64,000 nt of DNA, from assembly GCF_008329715.1 (NCBI RefSeq), contig NZ_VTSR01000011.1, positions 1 to 64,000 on the forward strand. The letters are read 5' to 3'. Shown here in pieces: positions 29,769 through 38,546 of the stretch (position 1 is its first letter; each line of letters starts with the position of its first letter). Position numbers and translations under genes: made by a program. This stretch comes from Gimesia chilikensis. Its GTDB lineage: Bacteria > Planctomycetota > Planctomycetia > Planctomycetales > Planctomycetaceae. The notes beneath the pieces were generated by a model. The model saw only the letters and a list, made by a program, of their open reading frames with translations, was not told where the DNA came from and made no database searches.

Positions 29769-29801
29769 GTTGATATCAACTGATTCCCAAAGGGAATTAG
29801 T
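29769..29801. promoter_or_regulatory. Adjacent palindrome and hairpin upstream of the glycosyltransferase set
   Basis: A perfect 12-base palindrome GTTGATATCAAC (29769-29780) overlaps the start of a stem of ten pairs with one G-T wobble, arms at 29779-29788 and 29792-29801, loop AAA. It lies about 180 bases upstream of the GT39-like start. It may be an operator or a transcript-end structure; the U-run needed for a terminator is lacking. Confidence 0.4.
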
Positions 29802-30090
29802 CAGTTCCGTTTGCTTTGAATCACTACAATGTCTAAAACAGAACAAAATACAACAGATGCACACTCTGGGAAATATGGAAAAAGCAATTACCGTTCCATT
29901 TATCCAGAAGCAGAGAATCGGAAGTGGAAACGAAACCAGGAGGCATGGGGCGACAGAGACCAAAGTCTTGATCAGCCATAAGTCATTGGATACTCAAGAT
30001 CTGCGCATTAAGAGAACTGCGACAACACGCCTATCTGTACATTGAGCATCTGGGCTGTCGATTCAGGAGTTTATCATTGGTAAAAAGCCA

Positions 30091-30108
30091 TGTTAACTTT
30101 TGTTAACA
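30091..30108. repeat. Inverted repeat TGTTAAC-TTTT-GTTAACA
   Basis: Seven-base perfect arms at 30091-30097 and 30102-30108 around TTTT, 46 bases past the stop of the GntR gene. Each arm holds GTTAAC, itself a palindrome. It could be a regulator site or part of a weak terminator. Confidence 0.45.
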
Positions 30109-30153
30109 CTCATCTCATCGCATTTCAGGAACCAGGCCGCTGAGAGAATCCCG

Positions 30154-30852
30154 TCAGGACAGCTCATTCATTTCCGGCAGCCACTGATACCAGCCTTCGA
30201 TATGCCCGCGCATCAGTTTTTCAATTGAAGCTCCATCACCGCTGCGGAGCGTGTCGATCAGTTCCTGATGGCTGTCGATTGTGATTTCCTTAACGCGGCC
30301 GGTGATCTGCTCATGACGACGATGCAAAGCGGCAAGCCAGAGTTCCAGGGAAGGGCGCAATGAGCGCCAGGTGGCAATCAGCCGGGAACGTCTGCTGGAG
30401 GCCACCAGCAGATCATGAAATTCCATATCCAACAGGCTGATCTCTGCCAGCGTTTTGGTATTCTGCATTGCCTTCATATTCGCTTCGAGTGCAGCATAGT
30501 CAGCTGAAGTTGCCTGGGAGGCCGCATGCACTGCGACCATTGGCTCCACTGCAAGACGGAGCAGGTACAGATCTTCAAAGTCAGCAGCGGTCATGGTCGC
30601 GACCCGTGTACGCCCGCGTTCATCGAATTCCACGATACCATCCCGCTCCAGAATCAATAGTGCTTCACGGACCGGAGATCGGCTGACTCCCAATTCAGAC
30701 GAAAGCACCGGTTCACTGAGCATTGTCCCGGGCTCGTACACGCCCTGGATGATTTCACTGCGCAAGCGGGACTCGACTGCCTGTGTCAGTGTCTGCCGTT
30801 TCAGTTTTGTCTGACCGGCGCCGCCTTTCGAAAATTGATCGATACTCATCAT
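30154..30852 (-). CDS. GntR family transcription regulator, FCD subfamily
   Basis: A 232-residue DNA-binding regulator. The tandem ATG at 30852/30849 is chosen because AGGA lies just upstream and the longer frame would run into the preceding gene. The N-terminal winged helix (about residues 20-85) shows the GntR pattern L-R-S-E-I-I-Q-G-V-Y-E-P-G-T-M-L-S-E, then L-G-V-S-R-S-P-V-R-E-A-L-L-I-L-E-R-D-G-I-V. The C-terminal helical FCD domain (about 95-220) has L-Y-L-L-R-L-A-V-E-P, D-M-E-F-H-D-L-L-V and a late H-Q-E-L, consistent with the metal-binding pocket that senses small carboxylates or sugars in this family. The gene is ten bases downstream of the DUF1552 gene, so it is probably the third gene of the DUF1592-DUF1552 operon and may regulate it. 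The effector is unknown. Confidence 0.9.
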   Translation of the reverse strand: MMSIDQFSKGGAGQTKLKRQTLTQAVESRLRSEIIQGVYEPGTMLSEPVLSSELGVSRSPVREALLILERDGIVEFDERGRTRVATMTAADFEDLYLLRLAVEPMVAVHAASQATSADYAALEANMKAMQNTKTLAEISLLDMEFHDLLVASSRRSRLIATWRSLRPSLELWLAALHRRHEQITGRVKEITIDSHQELIDTLRSGDGASIEKLMRGHIEGWYQWLPEMNELS

Positions 30853-30862
30853 TAATTCCTGT

Positions 30863-32167
30863 CTAGAGACCTGCCAGGCGTTCTGTTGCATCGCCGAACT
30901 GATCCAGGTGCAACCCGAAACGGTCCATTAACGACAGATAGAGGCTGCACATTTTTCGATTCGGTTGATCTAGATAGTTCAGCACCCGTCCGGTTTCCAG
31001 CTTGCCTCCTCCACGGCCCAGGATTACGACGGGCAGTTTGGTTGCATCATGACTGCCGGTGAGCATACTGCTGCAATACATCAGCATGGTATTATCCAGT
31101 GCAGTTCGTTCCCCTTCCTGGATCGCATCCAGCTTCGCGGCAATATAGGCCACCTGCTCGAGAAAGAACTGATTGACCTTGAGCCAGTCATTCGACTCCT
31201 GATGTGACAACAGGTGGTGGATCATGTAATCCACGCCCAGATTGGGAAAGCGTAAAGAGGAATGATCGTTGTTCAGCTTCAGGGTACAGAAGCGAGTCGC
31301 GTCGGTTTGAAACGCCAGTACCAGGATATCGCACATCAGTCGCATATGCTCGGCGATGTCCTGGGGAATGCCATCCGCTGGACGGGGAACATTCGGTTTA
31401 TCAAGCGTAGGACGCCAGCCCTGTAATTCCCCCCGCTGCCCTGCCAGATCGATCCGCTGTTCTACTTCGCGCACCGAATTAAGATATTCATCCAGCTTCT
31501 GTTTATCACTGCGGCTGATACCTCGTCGCAAATCGCGGGCATCACTCAGGACGGCATCGAGTACGCTCTGATCGCTCTGGCTTGCGTCTTTGCGGAACAG
31601 TCGATCAAAGGCCAGCGCCGGGTAGACTTCCAGGGGCGTCGGCGTTGTCGGAGAACTCCAGGAGATATGACTGCTGTAAAGCATCGAATAGTTCTTGTGG
31701 ACTGACGGATTCGACTTTTCGCAGCCCAGGACCAGGCTGGGGACTTTTGTCGTCTGACCATACTGTTTCGCCAGCATCTGATCGATGCTGATCCCGCTGC
31801 GAATGCCGCCCCCTGCTTCGAGCGGCGCCCCCGTGAGAATATTTCCCGTCTGGGAGCTGTGAATATTTCCTTTCAGTGCTTCCTCGTTATACAGCCCCTG
31901 AACAAACAGCATTTTTTCCCGGTGAGGCAGCAGCGGTTCAAGGACCTTACCCAGTTCCATTGTTTTGCCGCTCCCCTTGGCCCACCAGTGTTCGCGGTGA
32001 AAGCCATTGCCGGAAAAGAGCGCTGCAAACCGAATCGGAGCTTCTCCCTGAACTGCGTTCTTGCCCGCTTCTACTCCCCAGACCCGCAATGATTCCAGCC
32101 AGGGCAGTGCCATGGTGACGCCGAGCCCTCGCAGCATGGTCCGTCGGGTTGTCATAAAAGCGCCCAT
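30863..32167 (-). CDS. DUF1552 domain protein with Tat-type signal
   Basis: A 434-residue exported protein. The ATG at 32167 has GGAG eight bases upstream. The N-terminus T-T-R-R-T-M-L-R-G-L-G-V-T-M-A-L-P-W-L is the twin-arginine-type start found across the DUF1552 family, and later segments (F-S-G-N-G-F-H-R-E-H-W-W, H-S-S-Q-T-G-N-I-L-T-G, S-I-D-Q-M-L-A, L-D-E-Y-L-N-S-V-R-E-V-E) follow the same family. DUF1552 proteins are encoded next to DUF1592-type cytochrome proteins in planctomycetes and verrucomicrobia, as here (the larger gene ends 71 bases upstream). The biochemical role is unknown; use in extracellular polymer breakdown has been suggested for such pairs. It resembles secreted DUF1501/sulfatase-fold proteins. 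Confidence 0.9.
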   Translation of the reverse strand: MGAFMTTRRTMLRGLGVTMALPWLESLRVWGVEAGKNAVQGEAPIRFAALFSGNGFHREHWWAKGSGKTMELGKVLEPLLPHREKMLFVQGLYNEEALKGNIHSSQTGNILTGAPLEAGGGIRSGISIDQMLAKQYGQTTKVPSLVLGCEKSNPSVHKNYSMLYSSHISWSSPTTPTPLEVYPALAFDRLFRKDASQSDQSVLDAVLSDARDLRRGISRSDKQKLDEYLNSVREVEQRIDLAGQRGELQGWRPTLDKPNVPRPADGIPQDIAEHMRLMCDILVLAFQTDATRFCTLKLNNDHSSLRFPNLGVDYMIHHLLSHQESNDWLKVNQFFLEQVAYIAAKLDAIQEGERTALDNTMLMYCSSMLTGSHDATKLPVVILGRGGGKLETGRVLNYLDQPNRKMCSLYLSLMDRFGLHLDQFGDATERLAGL

Positions 32168-32238
32168 CTGATAACTCCTTGATATTCAGAATTCGGTATC
32201 AGTTCTTTTCATCTTTTAGTTTAACAGATTCTATTGAA

Positions 32239-35200
32239 TCAGTCCGCTGTCACGCTGCTGATACTCTGTTGCTCCGCACCGCGAATCATTTGAAACTGCG
32301 GACTGAGAACAATGGCCTGAATCGCGGTCGTGATCCGGTAGTCATCCTGTTCGAGTTGAGTCGTCATCTGATCCAGCAGAGGTTCATCAGACAACTGCAC
32401 AGAGCGTCCCAGGGCATAGCCCAGCAGACGTCGATTAAAGGCCCGCAGGAAATCATCCCGTCGCTCGTTGAGCAGATAATTCCGCAGACCGGCGATTCCT
32501 GTCACTGCGGTTCCATCGGGTAAAACCGAAGCATCGTCGATCGGATGCCCTTTCGCATCTTTATTCCGCAGACGCCCAATGCCGTCGAATTGTTCCAGAG
32601 TAAATCCGAAGCCATCGATGCGCTTGTGACATTTCGCACAGGCAGGATCGGCACTATGCTGTTCAATCAGTTGTCGCTCGGTCAGGTTCGCAGGAACTTC
32701 TTCCGGCAGAACCGGTACGTCTTTGGGAGGACGGGGATGTTTCTCACCCAGTAGAAATTCCGAAACCCAGTTTCCTCTCAAGATCGGACTCGTTCGTGAC
32801 GCGCCGGACTGCTTCGAGAGTGTCGCCGCCATCCCAAGGATGCCCCCCCGGGACTGTTGCTGTACTCCTTCTACCCGCTGCCAGTCTGCTCCTGCCACTC
32901 CCTGTAGACCATAAAATTCGGCCAGCCGCTGATTCGCCCAGACATAGTCCGCATCCAGGATGGCCAGGAGGGAACGATTCTGCTGTAAAAGATCGGTAAA
33001 GAATCGAATCACCTCTTCGTACATATCACTGCGAAGTTCTGCGAACTCCGGGAAATGTCGCTGACTCTTCTCATCAAACTGATCGAAGTTGCGCACGTGC
33101 AGCCACTGGCAGCCGAATTCAATCGCCATGCGTCTGATTCGAGGGTCCTGGAGCATTCGCGTTACCTGCTGCTTCAGAACTGCTGGATCACGGAGCTTGC
33201 CTTGATTCGCCAGTTCACGGAGTTCCTGATCAGGCAGCGACGACCAGAGAAAATAACTCAAACGGGAGGCGAGCTCATGATCAGAGACGGGGGCGGGTTG
33301 GCTTCCAGAGGGAGCCGCTTCCGTCCGGTAGAGGAAGACGGGAGAGACCAGCACCCGCGCCAGCAGCATCTGGATCGCTTCGGTGTGAGACAGCTTCTGC
33401 TGCCGGAGCTGCTTATAGAGTGTTTTCAATTCCGTCTGTTCTGCTGAGCTGAGTGGTCGCCGCCAGGCGCGGTCTGCAAATTCCAGGACGGCTTCAATAT
33501 GCAGGGGCTCAGTTGCCTGCAATCGGGTGCGAAATACTTCTGCCTGACGCATGATGCCTTCCCGCATGGGAGTAAAGGCACTTGGATCGGCGTCCTGCGT
33601 CGCGAACTGCCAGAGCTGCTCGTAGGCATCCACCTGTCGCAAGGGTGAGCGACCGATATAATGTAGTTCGTCCCAGAGTCGATTCAGTTCTGCAGTCTGA
33701 TCTGGATTCAGCATCAGCCGCTGCAGATGTTCGTCTTCCCGATAGTAAAGTGTCAGAGTGACAACTTCATCAACGGGAACAATGCGCGTGTAGCACAGGG
33801 CGGCTGGAAACAGATTGCGAAACTCAGCGAACTGTGCCAGGACACGTTCTTTGACCTGACTTTTTTCACTGACCAGCACCGGGGCAATCGGGATCACCGG
33901 CTTTTCACCATCGGACCAGGTCGATTTCTTCCCCCCACTCCGAAATGCGCCGGCGTGTAGCTCAGTCAGCGACTCTGGTTTTTCCGTGGAAACTTTAAGT
34001 TGTACGGTCCCCTGTTGACTGCTGGCGACATGTAACTTTCCAGTGGCTGCGAATTCAGCCCCGGTAGCCAGTTCGGCTGGTAAGCGGACTTCAACCACAG
34101 CAGGTGCCTGCACACATAGTGTAGACGGATCTACGGACGTGCCTGCCGGATGTTTGCCGAACAGTTGTGGGTCGAGACCATATGCTTGATCTTCAGTCAG
34201 TTCTTTACCAGGCTTTCGATCTGGCCGATATTGTTGCCTGAGTGCTTCAAAAGCGGGACTGCGGAGGGATGTCAGCTGCTGATAGAGTTTTCGATCCGGA
34301 GCGTTTTCGGGGAGTTGGCCCGGCCCGGCTGTGAGCAGACGCTGTAATTCTGCTGCCAGCTGTTTGCGTGTTTCAACGTCAGCTTCGGTCTGCCAGCGGG
34401 CCAGTAACGAGCCTGAAGGGACTGCAATGCGAGAAACAGGCTGATCCGGCTCACTGAAGAAATGCCAGACATGGGGATTGCCCTGTTGATCGGCGTGCGG
34501 GTTGCCTGCCAGAATATCGGATGAAATCTCACGAGCCAGGTGCCATGCTGATGCTCCTGCTGTCACAGGAGTGATTGTCAGATCGACGTCTGTCAGGTCG
34601 CAGGAGTGATTCCCGTCCCGCGGACCGATGCCAAGCAGCAGCATATCGCCGGTTCGTACCTTGAGTGGTTCTTTGATCTCCACGGGAGACGCTTCCCGGT
34701 TGGTGGCGTTCCCAGAAGCCAGCATCTGTCTCGTATTGCCACGCCACAATTCCAGGCGCCAGTCGACTCCATTTCCACAACCGATATGTGCCCGCCTGAC
34801 TGCGCCTTTGACATTAACCGTGCCAGACATGGGGCTTTTCCAGCCAATGATCACTCGCCGCTGGGGTGTGGGATGTACCGCGATATGATGTGGCAGCATT
34901 TCGCCAGGAATTCGCACACCCTGATCGGATGAATTCGCCACAACACTTAAGGCCTGCTCGCCTACCCAACCTTTGACGAAGTCATAGTTCTGAATTTGCT
35001 CAGTCTGTTTTGTAATGTAGCCCTCGATAGTCGGCTGTCCGCCATCCAGGCCCAGGCAGGCAAGCCAGGCATGCAGAATTACGGGTTCGATGTCGTGCTT
35101 CTGCGCCAGTTTTTCCAGATTGACCGCTGCTGTTGCCGTTTCTACTTCCAGCGCGGCATTCAGACAGGCGGCGGTATGTTCCAGCAGACGCTCCCGGTAA

Positions 35201-36495
35201 GCGGTCAGATACGCGAGATACTGACGGACTTCTTTCAAGGGTAATTCCGGCTGTCCGGGAATGATTAAACGCGGATTCTGCCAGAGCGCGAAGTCTCCCT
35301 GTTTTCCATCACCGGCAGTACTGGTTGCCAGATAGAGTGTGACCGACTCTCCAGCTTTCACCTCGGGTAACTTCAAACGCAGTTCCTGTTGCGTGGTGAC
35401 CGGTTGCACCGGAACCTGCCAGGCCTCGGGGCCGCCCCGTTTGCCGATGTGCCCGACTGTGGTGAACCGCCAGAGTGCTGACTGCCACTGTTGAATCAGT
35501 TCTGCCAGTTGAGGGGCATCCGTCGGTTTCGCACGATTCCAGAAAACACGGATCTGGTCAAGCACTACGGAGGGAGTTTTGTCAGTCAAGGACTGCCAGA
35601 GCAGGGTCAGATATTTCTCGTTCAAATCGTATTCACGTGCGACGGACGCAAGGCTTTTCTGCCCAGAGTGGAGCGACTCTTTTTCTTCGAGTGTTGCCTG
35701 CAGATAAGCTTCGAGGGGAAGTCGTCCTCCGCCATTGGTTTCGAACTGGATCCCCTGCAGGTTGACCGCGGTTGCGCCTTTGCTTTCAGTATAACGTGCA
35801 TAGAATTCGCGAATCGCTGCCAGTTTCTCGTTCGTCCAGTCCCTGCGGGTGGTATTAGAAGAGAACTCGATACCATCCGGCAGCAGGACTGCATGACTGG
35901 ATATTTTCTTAGCGGCAGCGAAGTATTTCTGGATCAAAGCAGGAGACATCACCAGCGAATTTCCCACGTTTGTGAAGCCTTCGCCCGCAGCACTGTCGAC
36001 GGGGAACTCCTGCGCCGGTTCCAGAGGGACTCCGGTCAGGTCGTGGATCGTGTACGTGTACTCGGCGTTATTCAGCCTGCGTAGCACAACGGGACCGGGA
36101 TCTCCCGCATTTGCCCGGGCTTCCGCATCGAGAACTGCCTGCACCCACTGCTGTAACGATGCGAGTTCGGCCTGCGTCGGTTGCGGCTTTGCGTCCTCGG
36201 GAGGCATCTCTCCATCACGGAGCATCTCCACAACCCGTTGCCAGGGAGCCACATTTCGGCGGAAATCAGACACACTGCGGAACTGTTCCAGATCGAGTTC
36301 ACCCTGTTTCTCGGCTGTATTGTGGCAGTTCAAACAGTACTTTTTGAGCACAGCCTGCTGCTGTTTTGCGAAAGTTGCCTGCAGGGGAGCAAATGGGTCC
36401 GGCGTCTGTGCTGAGAGAGTCTGGCTACAGGCACAAGCCAACACACACATGAGTAGAAAACAGTAACCAGCCTGATATCCAGATCCCGAACGCAT
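32239..36495 (-). CDS. DUF1592-type planctomycete cytochrome c protein (PSCyt1/DUF1587/DUF1592/DUF1588/DUF1585)
   Basis: A 1,418-residue exported protein. A signal peptide (about 1-30, core YCFLLMCVLACAC) is followed by a planctomycete cytochrome domain with C-L-N-C-H at residues 54-58. The following region has V-V-L-R-R-L-N-N-A-E-Y-T-Y-T-I-H-D-L-T-G, typical of DUF1587, and F-P-V-D-S-A-A-G-E-G-F-T-N-V-G. A long central region of unclear fold is followed by the C-terminal set DUF1595/DUF1592/DUF1588/DUF1585: A-W-R-R-P-L-S, L-A-S-R-L-S-Y-F-L-W-S-S-L-P-D, G-I-L-G-M-A-A, and a second heme motif C-A-K-C-H near residue 1,285 followed by I-D-G-F-G-F-T-L-E-Q-F-D-G-I-G. Two heme sites imply electron transfer in the periplasm or at the surface; the substrate is unknown. 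Partner of the DUF1552 protein downstream. Confidence 0.92.
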   Translation of the reverse strand: MRSGSGYQAGYCFLLMCVLACACSQTLSAQTPDPFAPLQATFAKQQQAVLKKYCLNCHNTAEKQGELDLEQFRSVSDFRRNVAPWQRVVEMLRDGEMPPEDAKPQPTQAELASLQQWVQAVLDAEARANAGDPGPVVLRRLNNAEYTYTIHDLTGVPLEPAQEFPVDSAAGEGFTNVGNSLVMSPALIQKYFAAAKKISSHAVLLPDGIEFSSNTTRRDWTNEKLAAIREFYARYTESKGATAVNLQGIQFETNGGGRLPLEAYLQATLEEKESLHSGQKSLASVAREYDLNEKYLTLLWQSLTDKTPSVVLDQIRVFWNRAKPTDAPQLAELIQQWQSALWRFTTVGHIGKRGGPEAWQVPVQPVTTQQELRLKLPEVKAGESVTLYLATSTAGDGKQGDFALWQNPRLIIPGQPELPLKEVRQYLAYLTAYRERLLEHTAACLNAALEVETATAAVNLEKLAQKHDIEPVILHAWLACLGLDGGQPTIEGYITKQTEQIQNYDFVKGWVGEQALSVVANSSDQGVRIPGEMLPHHIAVHPTPQRRVIIGWKSPMSGTVNVKGAVRRAHIGCGNGVDWRLELWRGNTRQMLASGNATNREASPVEIKEPLKVRTGDMLLLGIGPRDGNHSCDLTDVDLTITPVTAGASAWHLAREISSDILAGNPHADQQGNPHVWHFFSEPDQPVSRIAVPSGSLLARWQTEADVETRKQLAAELQRLLTAGPGQLPENAPDRKLYQQLTSLRSPAFEALRQQYRPDRKPGKELTEDQAYGLDPQLFGKHPAGTSVDPSTLCVQAPAVVEVRLPAELATGAEFAATGKLHVASSQQGTVQLKVSTEKPESLTELHAGAFRSGGKKSTWSDGEKPVIPIAPVLVSEKSQVKERVLAQFAEFRNLFPAALCYTRIVPVDEVVTLTLYYREDEHLQRLMLNPDQTAELNRLWDELHYIGRSPLRQVDAYEQLWQFATQDADPSAFTPMREGIMRQAEVFRTRLQATEPLHIEAVLEFADRAWRRPLSSAEQTELKTLYKQLRQQKLSHTEAIQMLLARVLVSPVFLYRTEAAPSGSQPAPVSDHELASRLSYFLWSSLPDQELRELANQGKLRDPAVLKQQVTRMLQDPRIRRMAIEFGCQWLHVRNFDQFDEKSQRHFPEFAELRSDMYEEVIRFFTDLLQQNRSLLAILDADYVWANQRLAEFYGLQGVAGADWQRVEGVQQQSRGGILGMAATLSKQSGASRTSPILRGNWVSEFLLGEKHPRPPKDVPVLPEEVPANLTERQLIEQHSADPACAKCHKRIDGFGFTLEQFDGIGRLRNKDAKGHPIDDASVLPDGTAVTGIAGLRNYLLNERRDDFLRAFNRRLLGYALGRSVQLSDEPLLDQMTTQLEQDDYRITTAIQAIVLSPQFQMIRGAEQQSISSVTAD

Positions 36496-36582
36496 ACGAC
36501 ACTCCCTGGCGTTTTACGAAAGCAAACCTCGATCGGGGAATGTACTCTTCCCGACATGTAAACCTTCAGCTGAATTACAGAG

Positions 36583-36597
36583 TGTCGACTGTCGACA
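36583..36597. promoter_or_regulatory. Palindrome TGTCGAC-T-GTCGACA, candidate operator
   Basis: Perfect seven-base arms around one base, 88 bases upstream of the DUF1592-type gene start. It contains the shorter palindrome CTGTCGACAG (36589-36598). FCD-type GntR proteins often bind short T-G-T-n-n-A-C-A-like palindromes, and a GntR/FCD gene is the last gene of this operon, so autoregulation here is a reasonable inference. Confidence 0.5.
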
Positions 36598-36676
36598 GGT
36601 TTGTCAAGGCCTGAAAAAGCCTACTCAGAAACAAAAGTGACATTATGACCACCCAGGTTTCAGGTCGGCTTATGAA

Positions 36677-37111
36677 TTACTTGCTTTTCAGGTCGAAATC
36701 GATCGTATTTGGTGCCGTCTTAGAGACTGTGACCTGCAATGTTGTCTGCTCGTTGTACCGGGCGGGTAACGTTTCGGGACCGGCGACCTCGGCTCCTCCA
36801 TCGGGCTTGCTAATGCGGACAAGATGCTCGCCGGGGATGGCGCCGCTCGTGTTGTTGTCATACCTCAGGGTATATTTACCTTCCGTATCCGTAGCGGCGG
36901 ATGAAGCACGCGACTGACTCTTGTCGGCAGCCGACTGAGGAAAGAAATCGATGATGGCATCGGACAGTGGTTTTCCATCCAGGGTCACCGTTCCTGTCAC
37001 TTCTGCCAGTTCGGGTTTCTGAGCCGAATTGCCGGAACATCCTGCAATCAGGATCAGCAGCAATCCGCAGACCAGTGGAACTATCTGTACTCGTAGCGCG
37101 TTGGTATACAT
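36677..37111 (-). CDS. Small lipoprotein with carboxypeptidase-regulatory-like domain
   Basis: A 144-residue lipoprotein. The signal sequence ends in L-I-A-G-C (lipobox, Cys near residue 25). The rest reads E-V-T-G-T-V-T-L-D-G-K-P-L-S-D-A-I-I-D-F-F-P, then D-T-E-G-K-Y-T-L-R-Y and G-E-H-L-V-R-I-S-K, which is the transthyretin-like carboxypeptidase-regulatory fold. Planctomycetes encode many such lipoproteins directly after a DUF1559 gene, as here. Role unknown; probably membrane-anchored at the periplasmic face and working with its DUF1559 neighbour. Confidence 0.88.
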   Translation of the reverse strand: MYTNALRVQIVPLVCGLLLILIAGCSGNSAQKPELAEVTGTVTLDGKPLSDAIIDFFPQSAADKSQSRASSAATDTEGKYTLRYDNNTSGAIPGEHLVRISKPDGGAEVAGPETLPARYNEQTTLQVTVSKTAPNTIDFDLKSK

Positions 37112-37140
37112 GGTTCTCTCTTATGCAAAGGGGTAAACGC

Positions 37141-37172
37141 CGGAAGCATCAGCCAGTTGACTGATGCTTCCG
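37141..37172 (-). terminator. Strong intercistronic hairpin between DUF1559 and lipoprotein genes
   Basis: Arms CGGAAGCATCAG (37141-37152) and CTGATGCTTCCG (37161-37172) pair perfectly over 12 bases around an eight-base loop. It lies 39 bases past the DUF1559 stop. The minus strand has no long T-run after it, so partial termination or mRNA stabilisation (different levels of the two proteins) is more likely than complete termination. Confidence 0.6.
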
Positions 37173-37211
37173 ACTGTGAATGATTTCAGAATCGCGTATG
37201 CTGACTGCCGA

Positions 37212-38165
37212 TTAGAACTCCGGCATGACCTCGCCCCCTTTGATGGAGACGAGTGCCTGAATCACGGTAATCCGATCCACATTCTCACTCAGGAAACGCA
37301 CACTGCCGTCGTTCATCAGCATATGACATCCCCCGACATGGTGACTGCCGGCTCCCCAGGCATACGGCTTATCGTAGCCGGGATGGTTCTTATTGATCCC
37401 GTATGAGTAAGGCAGAATCACATTGGTGTGCCGATAGGAATTCCAGAAAGGACCGTAGGAGGCACTGGTCAGCAACAGGGGTGACTCGATCAGCACCATC
37501 GTGTTACTCGTTCCATCCTTGATGTCACCGATTCTGGCTGAACCGTTGAAGCCAAGTGTCCCTTTCAACCGGTTCGAATCAGTTCCATATGTGGTAACGA
37601 GGCTGTACTCAGTCGTGTATCCAGCACGGCCATAGCTGGTTTTCTGATAGCTGCCGTAGCTGGTCTGATCCGGATCGGACGGACAGAGAAAGACCGGGTA
37701 ATTATTCGGAGCGACACTTAACTGCCCCGAACCGGCAAACGTGGGTCCGACCGATCCACAATAGCTGCCGTCAGAGCGTGCGACGTGATCCGATGACGAA
37801 AGCGAAAAGTTGTACTTGTTATATAACGGCGCCAGGTCGAGATAGGGTAACAGCAACTGGTAGAACGTGTGGTTCAACAGTTTGGGAGACGTTCCGGCAG
37901 ACAAACCCAGCACCCGCTCGCAATAACAACTGCCCGGGGCAATTGCAGCGGGAGGAAAGACACTGTGGGCGTCATGATAGTTGTGTAACGCCAGTCCCAT
38001 CTGCTTGAGATTGTTTTTGCAGGAACTGCGGCGGGCTGCTTCCCGTGCCTGCTGGACTGCAGGCAGCAACAATGCGATGAGGATTGCGATAATGGCAATC
38101 ACGACCAGCAACTCAATCAGCGTAAAACCGCGCGTTCTGAGTCGATTCTGTTTTGATAAATCCAT
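37212..38165 (-). CDS. DUF1559 pseudopilin-like protein
   Basis: A 317-residue protein with a prepilin-type N-terminus: a short basic leader, G-F-T-L-I-E at residues 13-18 (cleavage/N-methylation site), then a hydrophobic helix ending in [14 protein letters not shown]. The body carries the DUF1559 pattern: [32 protein letters not shown] and a C-terminal [19 protein letters not shown]. The family is massively expanded in planctomycetes and is thought to form type IV pilus-like or type II secretion-like assemblies. It is followed by its usual lipoprotein partner. Confidence 0.93.
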   Translation of the reverse strand: MDLSKQNRLRTRGFTLIELLVVIAIIAILIALLLPAVQQAREAARRSSCKNNLKQMGLALHNYHDAHSVFPPAAIAPGSCYCERVLGLSAGTSPKLLNHTFYQLLLPYLDLAPLYNKYNFSLSSSDHVARSDGSYCGSVGPTFAGSGQLSVAPNNYPVFLCPSDPDQTSYGSYQKTSYGRAGYTTEYSLVTTYGTDSNRLKGTLGFNGSARIGDIKDGTSNTMVLIESPLLLTSASYGPFWNSYRHTNVILPYSYGINKNHPGYDKPYAWGAGSHHVGGCHMLMNDGSVRFLSENVDRITVIQALVSIKGGEVMPEF

Positions 38166-38546
38166 CTCTTAACACTTTCCATAAGAATAAATAAATGCAT
38201 AAAAGGAGAGGAAATTCTGCAGGATCGACGTGGGAAATATAAAACTCAAATCAGTACAGTTGATCCTGACACTCCTCTTCCGCAGAACATCTCTTATGGA
38301 AAATGCAAAAATGACGCCAATTCTCGATGAAATTTTGAACGATGGGATCATCGGCCGCTGAAATGCCTGAAATATTGGGGATTCGAGCAGTGTACAGGGA
38401 AAACGCTGCTGACACTCTGGCTACGGATCACCCCACCAACAGACCATCAGAACAGCATTCTGCACAAAATTCAGGCATTCCAGAACGGAAGAGAGTGCGC
38501 GTAACATTGCTGTTTTGAAGCCTCAAAAACGCTTGATGTGGAGAAG
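38166..38546. other. Intergenic region upstream of the DUF1559 gene
   Basis: About 380 bases between two minus-strand genes, A/T-rich near 38170-38350. It must hold the promoter of the DUF1559-lipoprotein unit and the 3' end of the unit at 38547-45909. No assignable terminator hairpin or operator was seen. Confidence 0.5.

Larger units (their letters stand above)
29588..30153. other. Intergenic region with several inverted repeats
   Basis: About 565 bases between the GntR gene and the GT39-like gene, both on the minus strand. It holds three palindromic elements, listed separately. A 91-codon plus-strand frame (29770-30045) has no recognisable motif and is not called. Confidence 0.55.

Noticed and set aside
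29770-30045. Plus-strand frame of 91 codons between the GT39-like and GntR genes
   Set aside because: No motif or ribosome-binding site, and it overlaps the inverted repeats.
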